Numbered from the stretch's first letter, positions 49,763 through 60,630 are shown. The stretch: 64,000 nt of DNA from Reticulascus tulasneorum (GCA_001557505.1 LSAX01000004.1:4030001-4094000), one strand, 5' to 3'. Translations and numbers: made by a program. The notes: generated by a model not told the origin, from the sequence alone.

Positions 49763-50066
49763 AGTGCGCCCATGGAAAGTGGCGACCCAGCAATCGTACA
49801 GCCTTGCTAGCAGCTCCGTAAAGCTACCAGTTTGCTGTCGCGATCACTCGGTCTCCGCCGTCACCGTCTCACAACCACAGGGAGGCCGTATTTACCCGCC
49901 TCGCGAGGAGGAGCGGGTTGAGAAGGGAAGGCGAAAAGAGAAGGGAGACGTGGGGACTCCGGCACGGCGGCCAGTTCCTCGAGAGGTGTTCGACGGAGTG
50001 GTGGAGGAATCGTGTGTCTCGCGATCGGTAGGAGGAGGTGGAGAGAAGAGAAGGGGAGTAGAAGAA

Positions 50067-50111
50067 GGAGGAGGAGGAGGAGGAGGAGGAGGAGGAGGAG
50101 GAGGAGGAGGA
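50067..50111 (+). repeat. (GGA)n microsatellite, about 15 units
   Basis: A near-perfect GGA trinucleotide array lies about 300 bp upstream of the large minus-strand gene, in its likely promoter or 5' leader. Confidence 0.9.
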
Positions 50112-50123
50112 AGAAAGAGACCA

Positions 50124-50157
50124 AGTAGTAGTAGTAGTAGTAGTAGCAGTAGTAGTA
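50124..50157 (+). repeat. (AGT)n microsatellite, about 11 units
   Basis: An AGT/GTA trinucleotide array with one CAG interruption, 12 bp after the GGA array. Confidence 0.9.
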
Positions 50158-51780
50158 TCAGCAGAAGAAGAAACAACGAGAAGAAGAGAAGCAGTCGAGG
50201 TGATGTGGAGGTACCTTGGGCTACCTTAGTTAGCCATGTCGTGTTGAGGTGCGGTACAGCAGTCCAACAAACAGTCTCTGGACCCAACTTACCTTAGGTA
50301 TATAACCCTGCTCAGTGCACTGCGGTAGGTTGGTGAGTGAAGGTCTCCCTGCCCGCCGCTACGGTTAGGTTACTGTTCAGTTGCTGTCCCATGCTGCTGC
50401 AACGCTTGCTGGCAAGCCCCGTGGCGTGGGGTAACGCAATGGAAGCGCTAGTCCCCTTTGGGGCGAGAGGCGGGGGCTGGCAGCAGTGGAGGTCCATGCC
50501 TTAATTAACTACAGGTCAGGTACCTAATACTGCAGTGATGTCCCTGTAAATTCATTAACGTAGCCCGCAGGTAACTATCGAACGATACCTAAGTTGCTGT
50601 CGCGGATGGCCATACGATAATTAATAGGTAGGTAATTAGGTTACCCTTGATTTATGGAGCCTGAGGGACCTTGCACGCCACCTCATAATCATGCAGCTGG
50701 GAAGTCCATCTTCAAAAGCTGGGTTGCCTTCTGTAACCATTCACTCACTTCGCACAGGGATAGGTTTGTTTATGGGCTGGCAGAGATCGCCAAAACAGCA
50801 GCCGGCCAGGGCGGCGACGCCCGCCATGACTCTCAGTAATTACTTGATGTACGAATACAGGTAGTCGCCTACTCCCCAAGGGCGGCAGGCTAAGTTGCTT
50901 ATTATCCTAGGGACATGTATGTAATCTGTACGTAGGTAGACATGCCTAATTATATGTCGAGTCTGGGTTCTGATTAATGGTCCAGGTTGAAAGAAACGGG
51001 GGGCGGCTCCCGTCAGCCAGTGCGATTACTACTTCGTACTCCGTACTCACTAACTTAAGGTAATTACGTAGTACCTATGTTACCTACCTTAGTAGGTAGT
51101 TCTGGCAGTTCGACAAAAGACCAAGTTGCCCACGGGGCATCCAAAGATGGAACGAACGCCTCCAGGCTGTCTGTCCATGTGTTCGCATGTTTTCACTGTA
51201 TAATATGGGCCGCACGTCGTCTACGCACCATGCCTATGCATCTGTGTGTCTACACTTTCTAAAGAATCGTTTGCCATTTCCGAGCTAGGTTCTGGCCTCT
51301 GCTTCTGCTTTTCGTACACTGTACTTCGTGCTGCTAGGGTCCCTAACTTGGTTGGGATTACCAGCAGATAGATTTGCATGCTAGATATTTCGAGGTCAAC
51401 GGCAAAAAGAAAAGAAGAAAAAAAAACCCCCCGTCTCTCAAACTCTTTTTCGCCCCAGATGAGTTGGCATGCATAGGCATTTCTTCCCTTGCCCTCACAA
51501 TTCCCCCCTACAGGCGCAGTCCAAGGAAAAGTTTCCCATGAATCGGAATCCATCCAATCTCCGTCGTCCACGAGGCTGGTCGTAATGCCAGCTCACCACG
51601 GGGTCCAATCATCCCCCGCCACCCCAACCTTGCAGCATATCAACCCACCACTATGGTCAGACAACCTTGGCCTCTCTCTTGGCCAATTGGGCCTGCCATC
51701 CTGACATCCCTCTCTTGCTATTCGACTCTTCCCTTGCCCATGGCATGGCGGCCAACGCAGCGGCGACCCTTACAATCGCC

Positions 51781-51814
51781 ATCCCATCCCATACCATCCC
51801 ATACCATCCCATCG
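51781..51814 (+). repeat. Tandem 10-mer repeat (ATCCCATACC-type)
   Basis: About three and a half copies of a ten-base unit CATCCCATAC lie head-to-tail in a C-rich stretch. Confidence 0.75.
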
Positions 51815-53411
51815 TCCCAACAAAGCTCTTGCGACACGATTCCCCCGTTTCCGGCTGGGACCGGATTACTGACCGCTGCCTCCATCACTCACCACCCAAC
51901 CAATCCCCCATCCTTACTCACGAATGATAGCCCTGCTGCTGGCCTCCGAATCAAGCCGAGCAACCAGACAACTGGACAACGGCGGTCGGTCATCGTCGTG
52001 TGTGTCGCACCTTTCGTGCCTCTCCCGTGCCCACACGTCTTCCCCAACCACATGCGTAGTACCGCTCACCTTTCCCACCCGCTTCGTGCCTCCCCCCGGA
52101 GAGGGCCCTAGTGCCATGCGCGTCAGCCTCGGCCAGTCAATCAACGTCCGCCATCCCAAACCCGAACTTCCATTCGCTCTCCCGGTGTCAAACACGCATC
52201 CACTCCCGCCTCCCGCTCGCCATCGAGTGATGGCCGGTTCGCGTCCTGCTGAGCTTTCGCTGGATGCCACCTTGTTCCTGCTTTGAGGCTTCACCCATCC
52301 ATGCAAGTCTATTCGTCATCGCGGGAAGCCAAGTCTCGTTCAGAGCAGCTGAGTCCCGTACGAAGTACTGCAAACTGCATCGAGGCCTCTCGTCGTCGTG
52401 ACTAGAAGCGCATCTCATGTTTGCGTGCCGAGTGTTTTTGTTGATTCGTCCAGTGCTGAGTGAGCTGTATCTCGCGTTCAGTCCTCTTAAGTCACGCGTT
52501 ATAATATTTCACACCAACGATGGAGGCTGCTATTTATCCAGAGAATATGTTGAAGGTCTACGTGCCTTGGCTACTTCATACGGAACGCCGTTCAGAATGG
52601 CGCCAAGAGCTGCCCCGATACTAGCACTGCCTTTAGATCCAGGATGCCGGAGCACTTGTTTCCACCCTTGAATTGACACCACCACCACATGCGGCTCAAA
52701 ACACGGCTGCGTGGTAATAGTATTCGTTAGAACATGGTTTAGCGCTGCAAATGCCACGGGAACCTAAGCATCCCAGAATTTGACACGCAGGCATCATCCC
52801 TCCTTCGCCACAAACAAAACAACAAAGAGGCCGCCTATAGACAAGCGGAGCCTGTGTACTCGTCACTACGTAGAGCTTCCTGATGGGCCAGAATCGGCGC
52901 AGTCATAGTCTTGTAAAGCGTTGACCAAAATGCGCCATACTAGCCAGCGGTTGGTGTGCATGTGCCCAAAAGATGCGGACTTCCCATATCTCCACATGTG
53001 GTGCCAGCAACTCGGCTCGGCACATCCGCACGGCTACAGAAGCACTGAGAAAGTTTGAGCTTGTTTCCTCTCCGAAAGTCCCATACTCCCGGTTCCGATC
53101 CCCGAACCTTGGCAGTGCCCCGATCTATTAGCCATCAGGGTTCTCACTTACACGCCTTTCCGGTATTCGACAGCTCTACGACGACGACGACCGAGTTGCG
53201 GACTGCAGTTCTGCAGAACCGAAGTCCCACCGTGACTCATACGGACAAATTCAATCCCGAAGTGGTATCCGTATCCGTGTATCTGCATCTTATATCTGCC
53301 ATGAGCTGAAAGAACCCCCAGGTTTTACCCCTCAAACAACCAGTCTCGATATCTGTATGCCAGGCACCAGGACGAAAGTCATATCCGTGTGACAAAACCG
53401 AACCTCCTAGC

Positions 53412-54874
53412 ATGTTGTCCAAACGGGGCCTGGAGACTGCTAGACAGCTTGACGTGCCCTGGCGTTTTGCAACACCTGGTGCAAATGGTCGGTATGATTC
53501 TGAAAAGAATCCTGATGGAACGGTGATGTTTGCTCTGGCGGAGAACCTCCTAGTGGAACGCGAACTAGAAGAGTTTGTCAACACAAAGGTACATAGCCCC
53601 CAGCTGCCTCCTGGCAATGTCGTATACCCAAAGCCCGGGTTCCATTACTTCTGGCGGTTATTGTACCCGATGACTTAACTTTTCAGGTACAAATACCAGG
53701 CTCTGCCTTCACTTACGGATACAGCACGGCAGGCGGGCCGAGGCTACCTAAGGCGCTTGCCCAGCACCTCAATGAGACATTCAACCCCGTTAAACCACTA
53801 GCAGGTAAAGATGTACTGATTACTGGGACCGCTACGTCGTTGCACTCTATATTCGGTTTCGCTTTGGCCGATCCCGGGGATGGCATTTTGATGAGTCGGC
53901 CCTGCTATGGACGATTTGAGCTCGATTTTGGGAACCTGGGACAATTGAAGGTTGTCTACGCGGATACACAGGCTGAAACATGCTTCCAACCTGATGTTGT
54001 ACTAGACTTCGACAAGGCCCTGGCGACATCTAATGCAAAGGGGGTCAGAATCCGAGCGGTGCTGATAATCAACCCTCACAACCCGCTGGGGCGATGCTAC
54101 CCTCGTGAGACCCTCATTGAAATCATGCGATTCTGCCAGAAGCATCAGATTCATCTCATCAGCGACGAAGTATACGGTCTTTCGGTGTTTGAATCGAAAG
54201 AGGACGGTGCGGTGCCATTCACATCAGTGCTGTCGATTGATCCAGAGGGCTTGATTGACCCAGACCTTCTACACATGGAATACGGAACAAGCAAGGACTT
54301 CGCGGCCCCCGGGTTACGACTGGGTGTCTTGGTAACAAAGAACACCGGTCTACAGAGCATCTTGTGGAGCATAATTCGATTCCATAATCCGTCAGGAATG
54401 TCGGTCGCAATCGCGACGACTATGTTCGAGGACCGAGAGTGGTGCAATGCTTTCATCGCGTTGTCCAGAGAGCGGATAGCAGAGGCGTACCAGTATGTCA
54501 CGCAAAGTCTGCGGGATCTAGGCATCGATTATCTGCGAGGTAGTAATGCTGGCTTCTTTGTCTGGATCGACCTATCGCCGCATCTACCGCCTGCGGGTGC
54601 CTCCACCTCACAGGAGGAAAGGGAGTTTGCTCTTGCACAGAGGTTACTTGATGGGGGTGTGTTCCTTCATCCAGGCGAGGAGCATTCTCTAAAGGCTGGC
54701 TGGTTCCGGGTGGTTTACACGCAACCGGAGAATGTTATTCAGGAGGGATTAAGGAGGTACGTGCTATACACAACTGCATCTGGTTGGGCCTGGATCGAGG
54801 AGACAGGTTTGCTAACCAGGGATAGAATACGCTCTGTTCTGAACCAACTAACTTGGCAATCAGCAACTACATAA
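53412..54874 (+). CDS. PLP aminotransferase, ACC synthase-like (class I/II fold)
   Basis: Two exons, 53412-53588 and 53687-54874, with a 98-nt intron (GTACAT..TTTCAG), encode 454 aa. Fold-type I features: N-terminal MFALAENLLVERELEEF; TYGYSTAGGPRLPKALAQHL; ITGTATSLHSIFGFALADPGDGIL with the aromatic CYGRFELDF; INPHNPLGRCY; SDEVYGLSVF; and the PLP lysine Lys262 in YGTSKDFAAPGLRLG. The last segment, LRGSNAGFFVWIDLS, binds the substrate carboxylate. These blocks match the ACC-synthase/ACS-like group rather than aspartate aminotransferases. Fungal members often perform other PLP chemistry, including steps of secondary metabolism (GliI in gliotoxin biosynthesis is ACS-like), and true ethylene-precursor synthesis should not be assumed. 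No biosynthetic core gene is adjacent. Confidence 0.85.
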
Positions 54875-56298
54875 CTCTGATCTGGTTGATTTCAAGAGTA
54901 ACAGAATCGCTAGAATACATATCAATAACATGGGCTGGAAGTCTCAAGATGCACACATTGCTTATGTATGGCTGGGATTGTGTTACTTGATAATCCCAAG
55001 GGCCGATACGGCAGGAAGAACGGCTACAAATGAATATTTGAGTCTCGTAGAGTATATTCCAACGAACAGGTGCCTAGGAGCCCCTATTGGCCGCGTATCT
55101 ACGGAGAGCCTTAATGATCATCTGCCGACGATGGCACTTTTCATGGCACTCTGCACACTTGTGAGCCAGGCAACGCTCCGCTCGTGCGGCCCCTGCAGGC
55201 GTGTTGTCCGCGGCATACTGGCATAGGATAGCAAAACCGCATCCCCTGCCACCGTTGTCGTCACACTTCTCCACCCAAGTTTGGAGGTTGTGGCATCGTA
55301 TGCAACAGTGGTTCCCAACACATCCTGAAGATGCTCTGGGGCTGTGCTCTGCTCCGGGAATGGAAAGTTGGTCAATTTTAGGGTTGCTTGTCTGTCGGGC
55401 TTGAACGAGGGGTTTTTGGATATTGCGAAAGTGTTGAGGGTATGAGGGATCCCTTATATACTGACCAGAACGCAGCGTTTAATACTCCCGTAACCAACAA
55501 AGCGTTGTTCACCAACAAAGGTAGCTTGTATACTGTTCACAGTTGGCCCTTTCTGCTCGCGCCATTGCTGAAAGAAACTCAAACTGGCAGGGCTGATCTT
55601 TTCATGAGCCCAAATCAAGACATCTTACAATCGAACAAAGGTTGCGAGCGTGCATGAACATTGAATATGCTACCTTCATCGCTGGAGCCCATTTCGTACC
55701 GAGCTCGACCGGTTTTCGTACGGGCCTACCATCCAATGCACCACGAACCTTTGGCAGGCCTTCTGGCCTTACACTGTTGGCATACACTACATGCCTCCGC
55801 TTCTATAACTCGCATTACGCTCGATTTTTTCTTTTCTTTGAAGATTGTAGCATTCCCACTCTAGGAAGCGCTCCATCCTGGATCTGATGACATCCTAAGT
55901 CTAGCATCAATGGCTTCCACATCTGTAAACAGCATAAGACTATTGTACCTGCATCTGCGATCTTTGACCTTCAGGTTGCTTCATTGGCAAGTAGAAAGAC
56001 AGATGTGAGGTTCAGACCAGATCCGGATGTGAGAGGAGCACATGCGAACCGAGCAGGTAGGCTGGTATACAAAACCTTGAAGTGGGAGCAGGGTTTGTAT
56101 GGCAGAAGAGATTGCAAGTACATTGTAAGAAGCTCTTTATTCGGTTGCTATAACTCAACACGTGAAGATGCTAATATTGAACAGTGCCTTTTTGGCCTAT
56201 CCCCGAAATGTCGAACAAACGGTGACCAATGCAGTGGCGCTCGAGACAAGAATCGATAGCTACAGATATTGCATGTCAATGCGATTCCACAAGCGACA
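54875..56298. other. Convergent intergenic region containing a Cys/His-rich open stretch
   Basis: This 1.4 kb stretch lies between the aminotransferase and hapX stops. Apart from the Cys/His-rich frame listed next, nothing was recognised. Confidence 0.5.
55074..55478 (-). other. Cys/His-rich coding-like stretch, possible exon or gene remnant
   Basis: A 135-codon frame, stop-to-stop, on the minus strand. Its core (about 55325-55131, 65 residues) contains 11 Cys and 5 His in a spacing that looks like metal binding: H-C-C-x2-C-H, then C-x7-C-x5-C, then C-x4-C-x2-C-x3-C-H. Segments such as RCHNLQTWVEKC, GCGFAILCQYAADNTPAG and RCLAHKCAECHEKC read like a folded small domain. There is no in-frame ATG before the core. 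A TATATAAGG word sits on the same strand at about 55452-55460. It may be the last exon of a small gene whose first exon I cannot place, or a decayed copy. I recognise no named family with certainty. Confidence 0.4.
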
Positions 56299-58116
56299 CT
56301 ACAGCCCCCTCCCAAAGCGAATGTCAAAATCCTTTAGTACACTCATGATGCTCGCCGCCTCAACTTCGATTGGAAGCCTCGACGGCGAAACTGGAGCTTC
56401 TCCTGGTCTCGGCGCAGCTTTGAGCTTTGGGAGCCAGGAGCCAATATCATCGGCCGCTCTGTCGAAGTTCTGATGGCTAGAGAGTGTTTGGTAAGTCTCT
56501 GCACAACTCAAGCTCAAACCCAGCCCGCTCTTTGCGGCTGGCGTTCCGCTTGACTTGCAGCACCCACCGCCGGCAGTGCCACCACCACAACAACCTCCGG
56601 CGACACCACCTTCACGCTCAAAATTTGCGGCCAAAGAACGGCAGAAGAGGCCAGACTTGGGGTCTGATAGACATTGAGCGCATGAACCGGGGCCGCTTGG
56701 TCCACAGCCACGTGCTTGCTGTTGTGGCGGGCTGAAAACATTATGGCGCCGAAGTTTGACCGCGCCGGTTGCAGTCACTTCTATGGGGTGAAGTTCTTGT
56801 GGCACGGCATCATTCTCCGATGGCGGTGGGGTCTGAGTTTGTTGCGAGTATGCTGTGGACGGCTGCGCGTACATGGACGTGGATGTGGCATTGGCAGATA
56901 ATGACATGTCTGCACAAACGCAGTATGTGCCATCCTTGCAGAAACCGCAGCCATCTCTAAGCTGCATCGAAGTCATCTGCGGTTGGGGTTGCATGAGGAT
57001 GAGGTTGGACTCCTGGACATTGGCCTTCTTTGAGAACATGGCAGTGAAGTCGATCTCGGTTGCTGAGTCTGCAGGATTTGGCTCCGACCGATGGCGCTTC
57101 TCGCCTGGACCTAGTGGTGCTGTTGAGGCTGGCCGCTTCAAGTCAGGCATCCCCCCTACACTCTTGATGGTTTCCTCCAGACATTCGCAGGAAGTACCGA
57201 GGCTACACCTGCCACACCCTGAAAATGTACTGGCCAGCACCTCGTCTGCACACGCGCAACTACCATCGGGACCACAGGAACCGCAGGAAAAATCTGCAGG
57301 GGATGCGTCCACGTCAGGAGACTTTGGTGAGGTGATAATCTGGGAAATAGGGAAAGCCTGATTAGACTGTCCAATTGATGTGCTTGCATCCCGAGGGGGT
57401 TTTGGTTGAGAATCTGGGAGGCTGCGGCGTGGAGGCGCCACATCAGACGTATTGGGTTTGTCGTTCCACTTCCTCTTCAAGCTTTCAGCCTTCGTCTCAG
57501 CCTTCACGCGGTCATTTCTTTCGCGCTCCAGTAGACTTTCGAGCACCGCGCAGCGAGATTTGAAAGACTCGAGCTGAATTTCGAGGCTGTGTATCCTCTC
57601 TTTTAATTCATTCTCGGTCTTATCCTGCTCCTCCTTCTGCTCGTCGAGGAGATCTTCTAGTTCGCCTACTCTCGCTGCTCTGCGTTCCCGAAATGCGCGC
57701 TGAGCTGCCCTGTTCTGTGCCTTGCGCTTGGTGGGCGGGGTATCGGTGGCAGGCTTGCGGCCGGGCTTCGGGCGGGGAGGAATCACCCATTCTTTCGTTG
57801 TCATGGACATCTTCGGTGTATCTGGGAGAGGTGACGGGCTCATAACAGATGCCATCGACATCTTGCCGGTGGCGGGGGTCGGAGCAGCGTTAAGTCGGAT
57901 AATGGGGCGTGGTGGGGGTTGAGAGGCATTACTAGTAGAGGTCGTATTCGGAGTCGAAGGACCCGACAGTGGCGACGCTGCAGAAGCGGGTGTCGAGACG
58001 ACCGAGTTTGTGCGTGATGCAGAGTTTATGGTGCTTGGTGCATCGTAGAGTGATGAAATCGGGGAAAAGGTGGAGGTGGTGGTGGTTCTGCTGATGTTGG
58101 CGGGAGACGCCGCCAT
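56299..58116 (-). CDS. hapX: bZIP iron-homeostasis regulator HapX
   Basis: A single exon of 605 aa. Residues 108-124 (KEWVIPPRPKPGRKPATD) are the Hap4-like motif that docks on the CCAAT-binding complex. It is followed directly by the basic region (KRKAQNRAAQRAFRERRAARV, about 130-150) and a coiled coil to about 215. Four cysteine-rich regions follow: C278-C289, C301-C312, C390-C401 and C471-C492. Known HapX proteins sense iron-sulfur clusters through these regions. Two extra CC pairs (509-510, 519-520) lie in a Gly-rich loop. In Aspergillus and Fusarium, HapX represses iron-using pathways and activates siderophore uptake under iron starvation, and switches to activating iron storage under excess. 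The upstream region carries an SreA-like GATA site, in line with the known SreA-HapX loop. Confidence 0.95.
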   Translation of the reverse strand: MAASPANISRTTTTSTFSPISSLYDAPSTINSASRTNSVVSTPASAASPLSGPSTPNTTSTSNASQPPPRPIIRLNAAPTPATGKMSMASVMSPSPLPDTPKMSMTTKEWVIPPRPKPGRKPATDTPPTKRKAQNRAAQRAFRERRAARVGELEDLLDEQKEEQDKTENELKERIHSLEIQLESFKSRCAVLESLLERERNDRVKAETKAESLKRKWNDKPNTSDVAPPRRSLPDSQPKPPRDASTSIGQSNQAFPISQIITSPKSPDVDASPADFSCGSCGPDGSCACADEVLASTFSGCGRCSLGTSCECLEETIKSVGGMPDLKRPASTAPLGPGEKRHRSEPNPADSATEIDFTAMFSKKANVQESNLILMQPQPQMTSMQLRDGCGFCKDGTYCVCADMSLSANATSTSMYAQPSTAYSQQTQTPPPSENDAVPQELHPIEVTATGAVKLRRHNVFSPPQQQARGCGPSGPGSCAQCLSDPKSGLFCRSLAANFEREGGVAGGCCGGGTAGGGCCKSSGTPAAKSGLGLSLSCAETYQTLSSHQNFDRAADDIGSWLPKLKAAPRPGEAPVSPSRLPIEVEAASIMSVLKDFDIRFGRGL

Positions 58117-58594
58117 TTCGGATTAGTCCGTGTTGTGGCCGGTCACCTGCAGCGGTTCGCAGCTGGCAGCCAGTTGTCGTATACGTATTTCCGAGAATTC
58201 AGTTGCAGCTTGGCTTAAGGCAGGGTAGCCAATTGCGCCAATTTGCAGATGGATGGACGACAAAATGTTTGGAATGCTTCGACTGAAAAGCACAGTAGAG
58301 AAAGGATCCAAGTTCTGAAATGGAGATCCTTTGGAGAAATAAGTCGCAGGCACTGAAGGAATTGATCTTGGGTCGTGTTGTTCGTTCAGACAATAACGTG
58401 AGCACGTTTGAGAGAAATAGCTCCTTTGGTCGTGGCTTGCCAGGTCTGTTGGCAGCAGGCAGCGCTCCGCAGGGGGGGAATTGAAACGAGATGGAATGCG
58501 TTGGTTTGCCCTTCTTTGCGTTCATTAAATCTCGTCAGGTATTTATCGTCGCGGTGATTTTGAAGAATTTGATGATGTCGGCTGTTGGCGGCTT

Positions 58595-58619
58595 GGGGGG
58601 GGGGGGGGGGGGGGGGGGG
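58595..58619 (+). repeat. G25 homopolymer (C25 on the hapX strand)
   Basis: Twenty-five consecutive G on the plus strand, closely followed by a GTGTGTGTGTG run at about 58634-58644. It lies about 480 bp upstream of the hapX start codon. Length should be verified, since long homopolymers are error-prone. Confidence 0.85.
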
Positions 58620-58662
58620 ATAGAGGGGGAAGTTGTGTGTGTGTGAATGTGGGTGAAGGATT

Positions 58663-58671
58663 TTATCAGAT
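58663..58671 (-). promoter_or_regulatory. SreA-type iron-regulatory GATA element (ATCTGATAA)
   Basis: The minus strand reads ATCTGATAA, an exact match to the ATCWGATAA word recognised by fungal SreA-family GATA repressors. It is 547 bp upstream of the hapX ATG on the coding strand. In Aspergillus SreA represses hapX when iron is plentiful; the same control is inferred here. Confidence 0.6.
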
Positions 58672-58677
58672 CAGATT

Positions 58678-58687
58678 GATAAGATAA
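58678..58687 (+). promoter_or_regulatory. Tandem GATAA words next to the SreA-like site
   Basis: Two head-to-tail GATAA words start six bases after the ATCTGATAA element. Clustering supports a GATA-factor site but binding is untested. Confidence 0.45.
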
Positions 58688-59691
58688 ATATTCAAGGGCA
58701 GCCCGCCACATGCACATCCATTCGTCAGGGAACCGGGGTTGTTTTGAAGCAAAATGAGGGATGGTCCGAGCTTCTTGACCATAATGCGGGTCTCATATCG
58801 TTCGATCTTTGGGCTCTCGGCTACTGGACTTTGCGCACCACTTTGGACAGCGATCTCGGACCATCTCCCCAATTCCACATGATGGAAGGAGTCGGATAAT
58901 GGGGAGTTTCATTCATCAAATGCGTGAGTTGCCAAGCCACGAAAGACAATTACATGTCGTAATACGTCTCGTGCGAAGACTCTTCCTCTGTATGCCCCCT
59001 CATAGTGTGTGGTGGGGGGTTTGTCGCGTCTGTCCCAGGGTATCACCCTGCAGCACTACGGCAGAGATCTCCTCTTTGATCTGCTCAGAAAGCCGATGTC
59101 GCTTCTCCGAGGAGAAGATACCGAAAAGACCCTTCACCTCACCGAGCCTCACTCCAGACATGTACTGTAGCTCCTGAACGCCAGCCTCATCATCCACGAG
59201 ATGAAGCTAATGGTCATGCGGGGAAACGCACCGAAAGTGAACAGGTCAGCAGATGGGTCTTGGCGAGGGATAGACTGCCAAACAGTTGAACCTCGGAGGG
59301 CATCCCTCAACCCCAATGGCACAAATTGGCCGCCTTCGACCAGTGGGTTTTCCTCTCAATGAGGCGGATCAAGATCCTGGGCCTGCTTTCGATCACAAAA
59401 TTAAGATCGGTCAATCAGCTGGGAACATTTTGAATTCAGTGTAACTCCATGCAGACTTATGAGTTTATCCGTGCAGAAAGCCCCGTTTATCTGCGACATT
59501 TTATGTAACTTACCCCCGACCTGATCGTAAGCACTTATGCCATTATGTATGTAGCAAGATATCATGATCGGTTTAAGCGCTCTTCACCGGGGACTCAACT
59601 GTGCAGCTTGTGACATGTGTGATCACCGTTCACGATACACTTTTCTTGGCTTCGTCCGAAAGACAGAAGGACTGGCACTTGCAAACTCTTT

Positions 59692-60630
59692 ATGCCACTG
59701 CCACCAACGAACGTCATACAGCCTGGGATGTCAACCAATATTCGGTCTCCCACACGACCCGCATCGTCATATTCGCAAGCCTTCCACCTGCCTTCGTCCT
59801 CATCCTCCTCGGATGGAGACGACGATGACGCCCCTCTACCATTCCCTGCGGCTCTTCCGCGCTCCGACTTTTTAGCACCGAACTTCCACCCAGCCAATTA
59901 CCTCTCCGCGCTTCCTCACCGACATCAGACCCTCGATGACTTGAGAACCGAGCTTCGGGATCGCAGTGCGGCCATTAGTGCGGAGCTATTGGAGCTCGTC
60001 AATTCAAACTACACTGCTTTCCTCTCCCTTGGAAACGATCTTCGAGGAGGTGACGAGAAAGTAGAAGATGTCAAGGTCGCAATGCTAGGGTTTCGACGGG
60101 CAATTGAGGAGGTCAAGGGAAATGTAAAAACGAGGGGGGAGGAAGCAAAACTCTTGAGCGGGGAATTGCGGGGCGTAAGAAGTAACATCGAGGCCGGGAG
60201 GCGGATGCTGGAGCTTGACGAGCGGCTTTCTGCTTTGGAGGAGCGGCTGTCCGTTGCGAGCACTCCTCGCACTACTTCGATGGACGCGGAAGACTGGGTA
60301 GTTGGCGACAGCGAGGAGTCAGAAGAAGAGGAGGACGGCAGTCAGGACAGGTTGGTTGGTAGCAGCCCTGCAAAACTGACGGCCTTAGCTGGGGAGTATT
60401 GCATAATCGACGCGCTTGCAGAAGGTGTCGGTCGGGACAGCCCTTTCGTAATCAAGATGGAGCCCCGGATGTTGCGATGTCGGAATACCATCCTCATTGA
60501 CTTAGGCACCGCGCTGAAGGAGTCGAGGAAAGCTGGCAAGACAGGTCAAAGCAGAGTTGTGAGGTATCTTGGCCTCTACGGAATCTTGGATGCCGAAGCA
60601 GAGGCTATCAAGGCACTCAAGAGCAAGTGA
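59692..60630 (+). CDS. COG2: Conserved oligomeric Golgi complex subunit 2
   Basis: A single exon of 312 aa. After a Ser/Asp-rich leader (residues 30-50, including SSSSSSDGDDDD), the COG2 signature starts: PRSDFLAPNFHPANYLSALPHRHQTLDDLRTELR, then LLELVNSNYTAFLSLGNDLRGGDEKVEDVK. A long helical coiled-coil follows (GNVKTRGEEAKLLSGELRGVRSNIEAGRRMLELDERLSALEERLSV). The second half holds an acidic loop (SEESEEEEDGS) and a helical tail. The protein is short, like yeast Cog2 (about 260 aa), and lacks the long C-terminal region of animal COG2. COG tethers vesicles in retrograde intra-Golgi traffic. Another ATG at 59728 would shorten the leader by 12 residues. It ends 149 bp from the convergent uL1m gene. 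Confidence 0.9.
   Translation: MPLPPTNVIQPGMSTNIRSPTRPASSYSQAFHLPSSSSSSDGDDDDAPLPFPAALPRSDFLAPNFHPANYLSALPHRHQTLDDLRTELRDRSAAISAELLELVNSNYTAFLSLGNDLRGGDEKVEDVKVAMLGFRRAIEEVKGNVKTRGEEAKLLSGELRGVRSNIEAGRRMLELDERLSALEERLSVASTPRTTSMDAEDWVVGDSEESEEEEDGSQDRLVGSSPAKLTALAGEYCIIDALAEGVGRDSPFVIKMEPRMLRCRNTILIDLGTALKESRKAGKTGQSRVVRYLGLYGILDAEAEAIKALKSK

Larger units (their letters stand above)
49763..53411. other. Gene-free 3.65 kb region with microsatellites
   Basis: It contains several simple repeats listed separately and many TACCTA/TAGGTA words between about 50289 and 51102. Between about 51660 and 52330 the plus strand is C-rich. A purine tract followed by a C run sits at about 51404-51431. Open frames here follow the repeats or have no domain character, so I call no gene. 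Confidence 0.6.
58117..59691. other. Divergent promoter region of hapX and COG2
   Basis: This 1.57 kb stretch lies between two divergent starts. It holds a G25 homopolymer, a GT run, GATA sites (listed separately) and a few protein-like but frame-broken fragments at about 59000-59380 on the minus strand. No gene is called. Confidence 0.55.

Noticed and set aside
49722..50297. 191-codon plus-strand frame with poly-Gly and poly-Ser
   Set aside because: Produced by the GGA and AGT microsatellites; no coding character outside them.
53412..54874. ACS-like aminotransferase as part of a secondary-metabolite cluster
   Set aside because: No PKS, NRPS, terpene synthase, P450 or transporter gene lies nearby, so a cluster cannot be claimed.
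59000..59380. Protein-like fragments on the minus strand between hapX and COG2
   Set aside because: Two short stretches in different frames look coding-like, but no start codon, no consistent splice junction and no recognised family; could be a decayed gene but not supportable.
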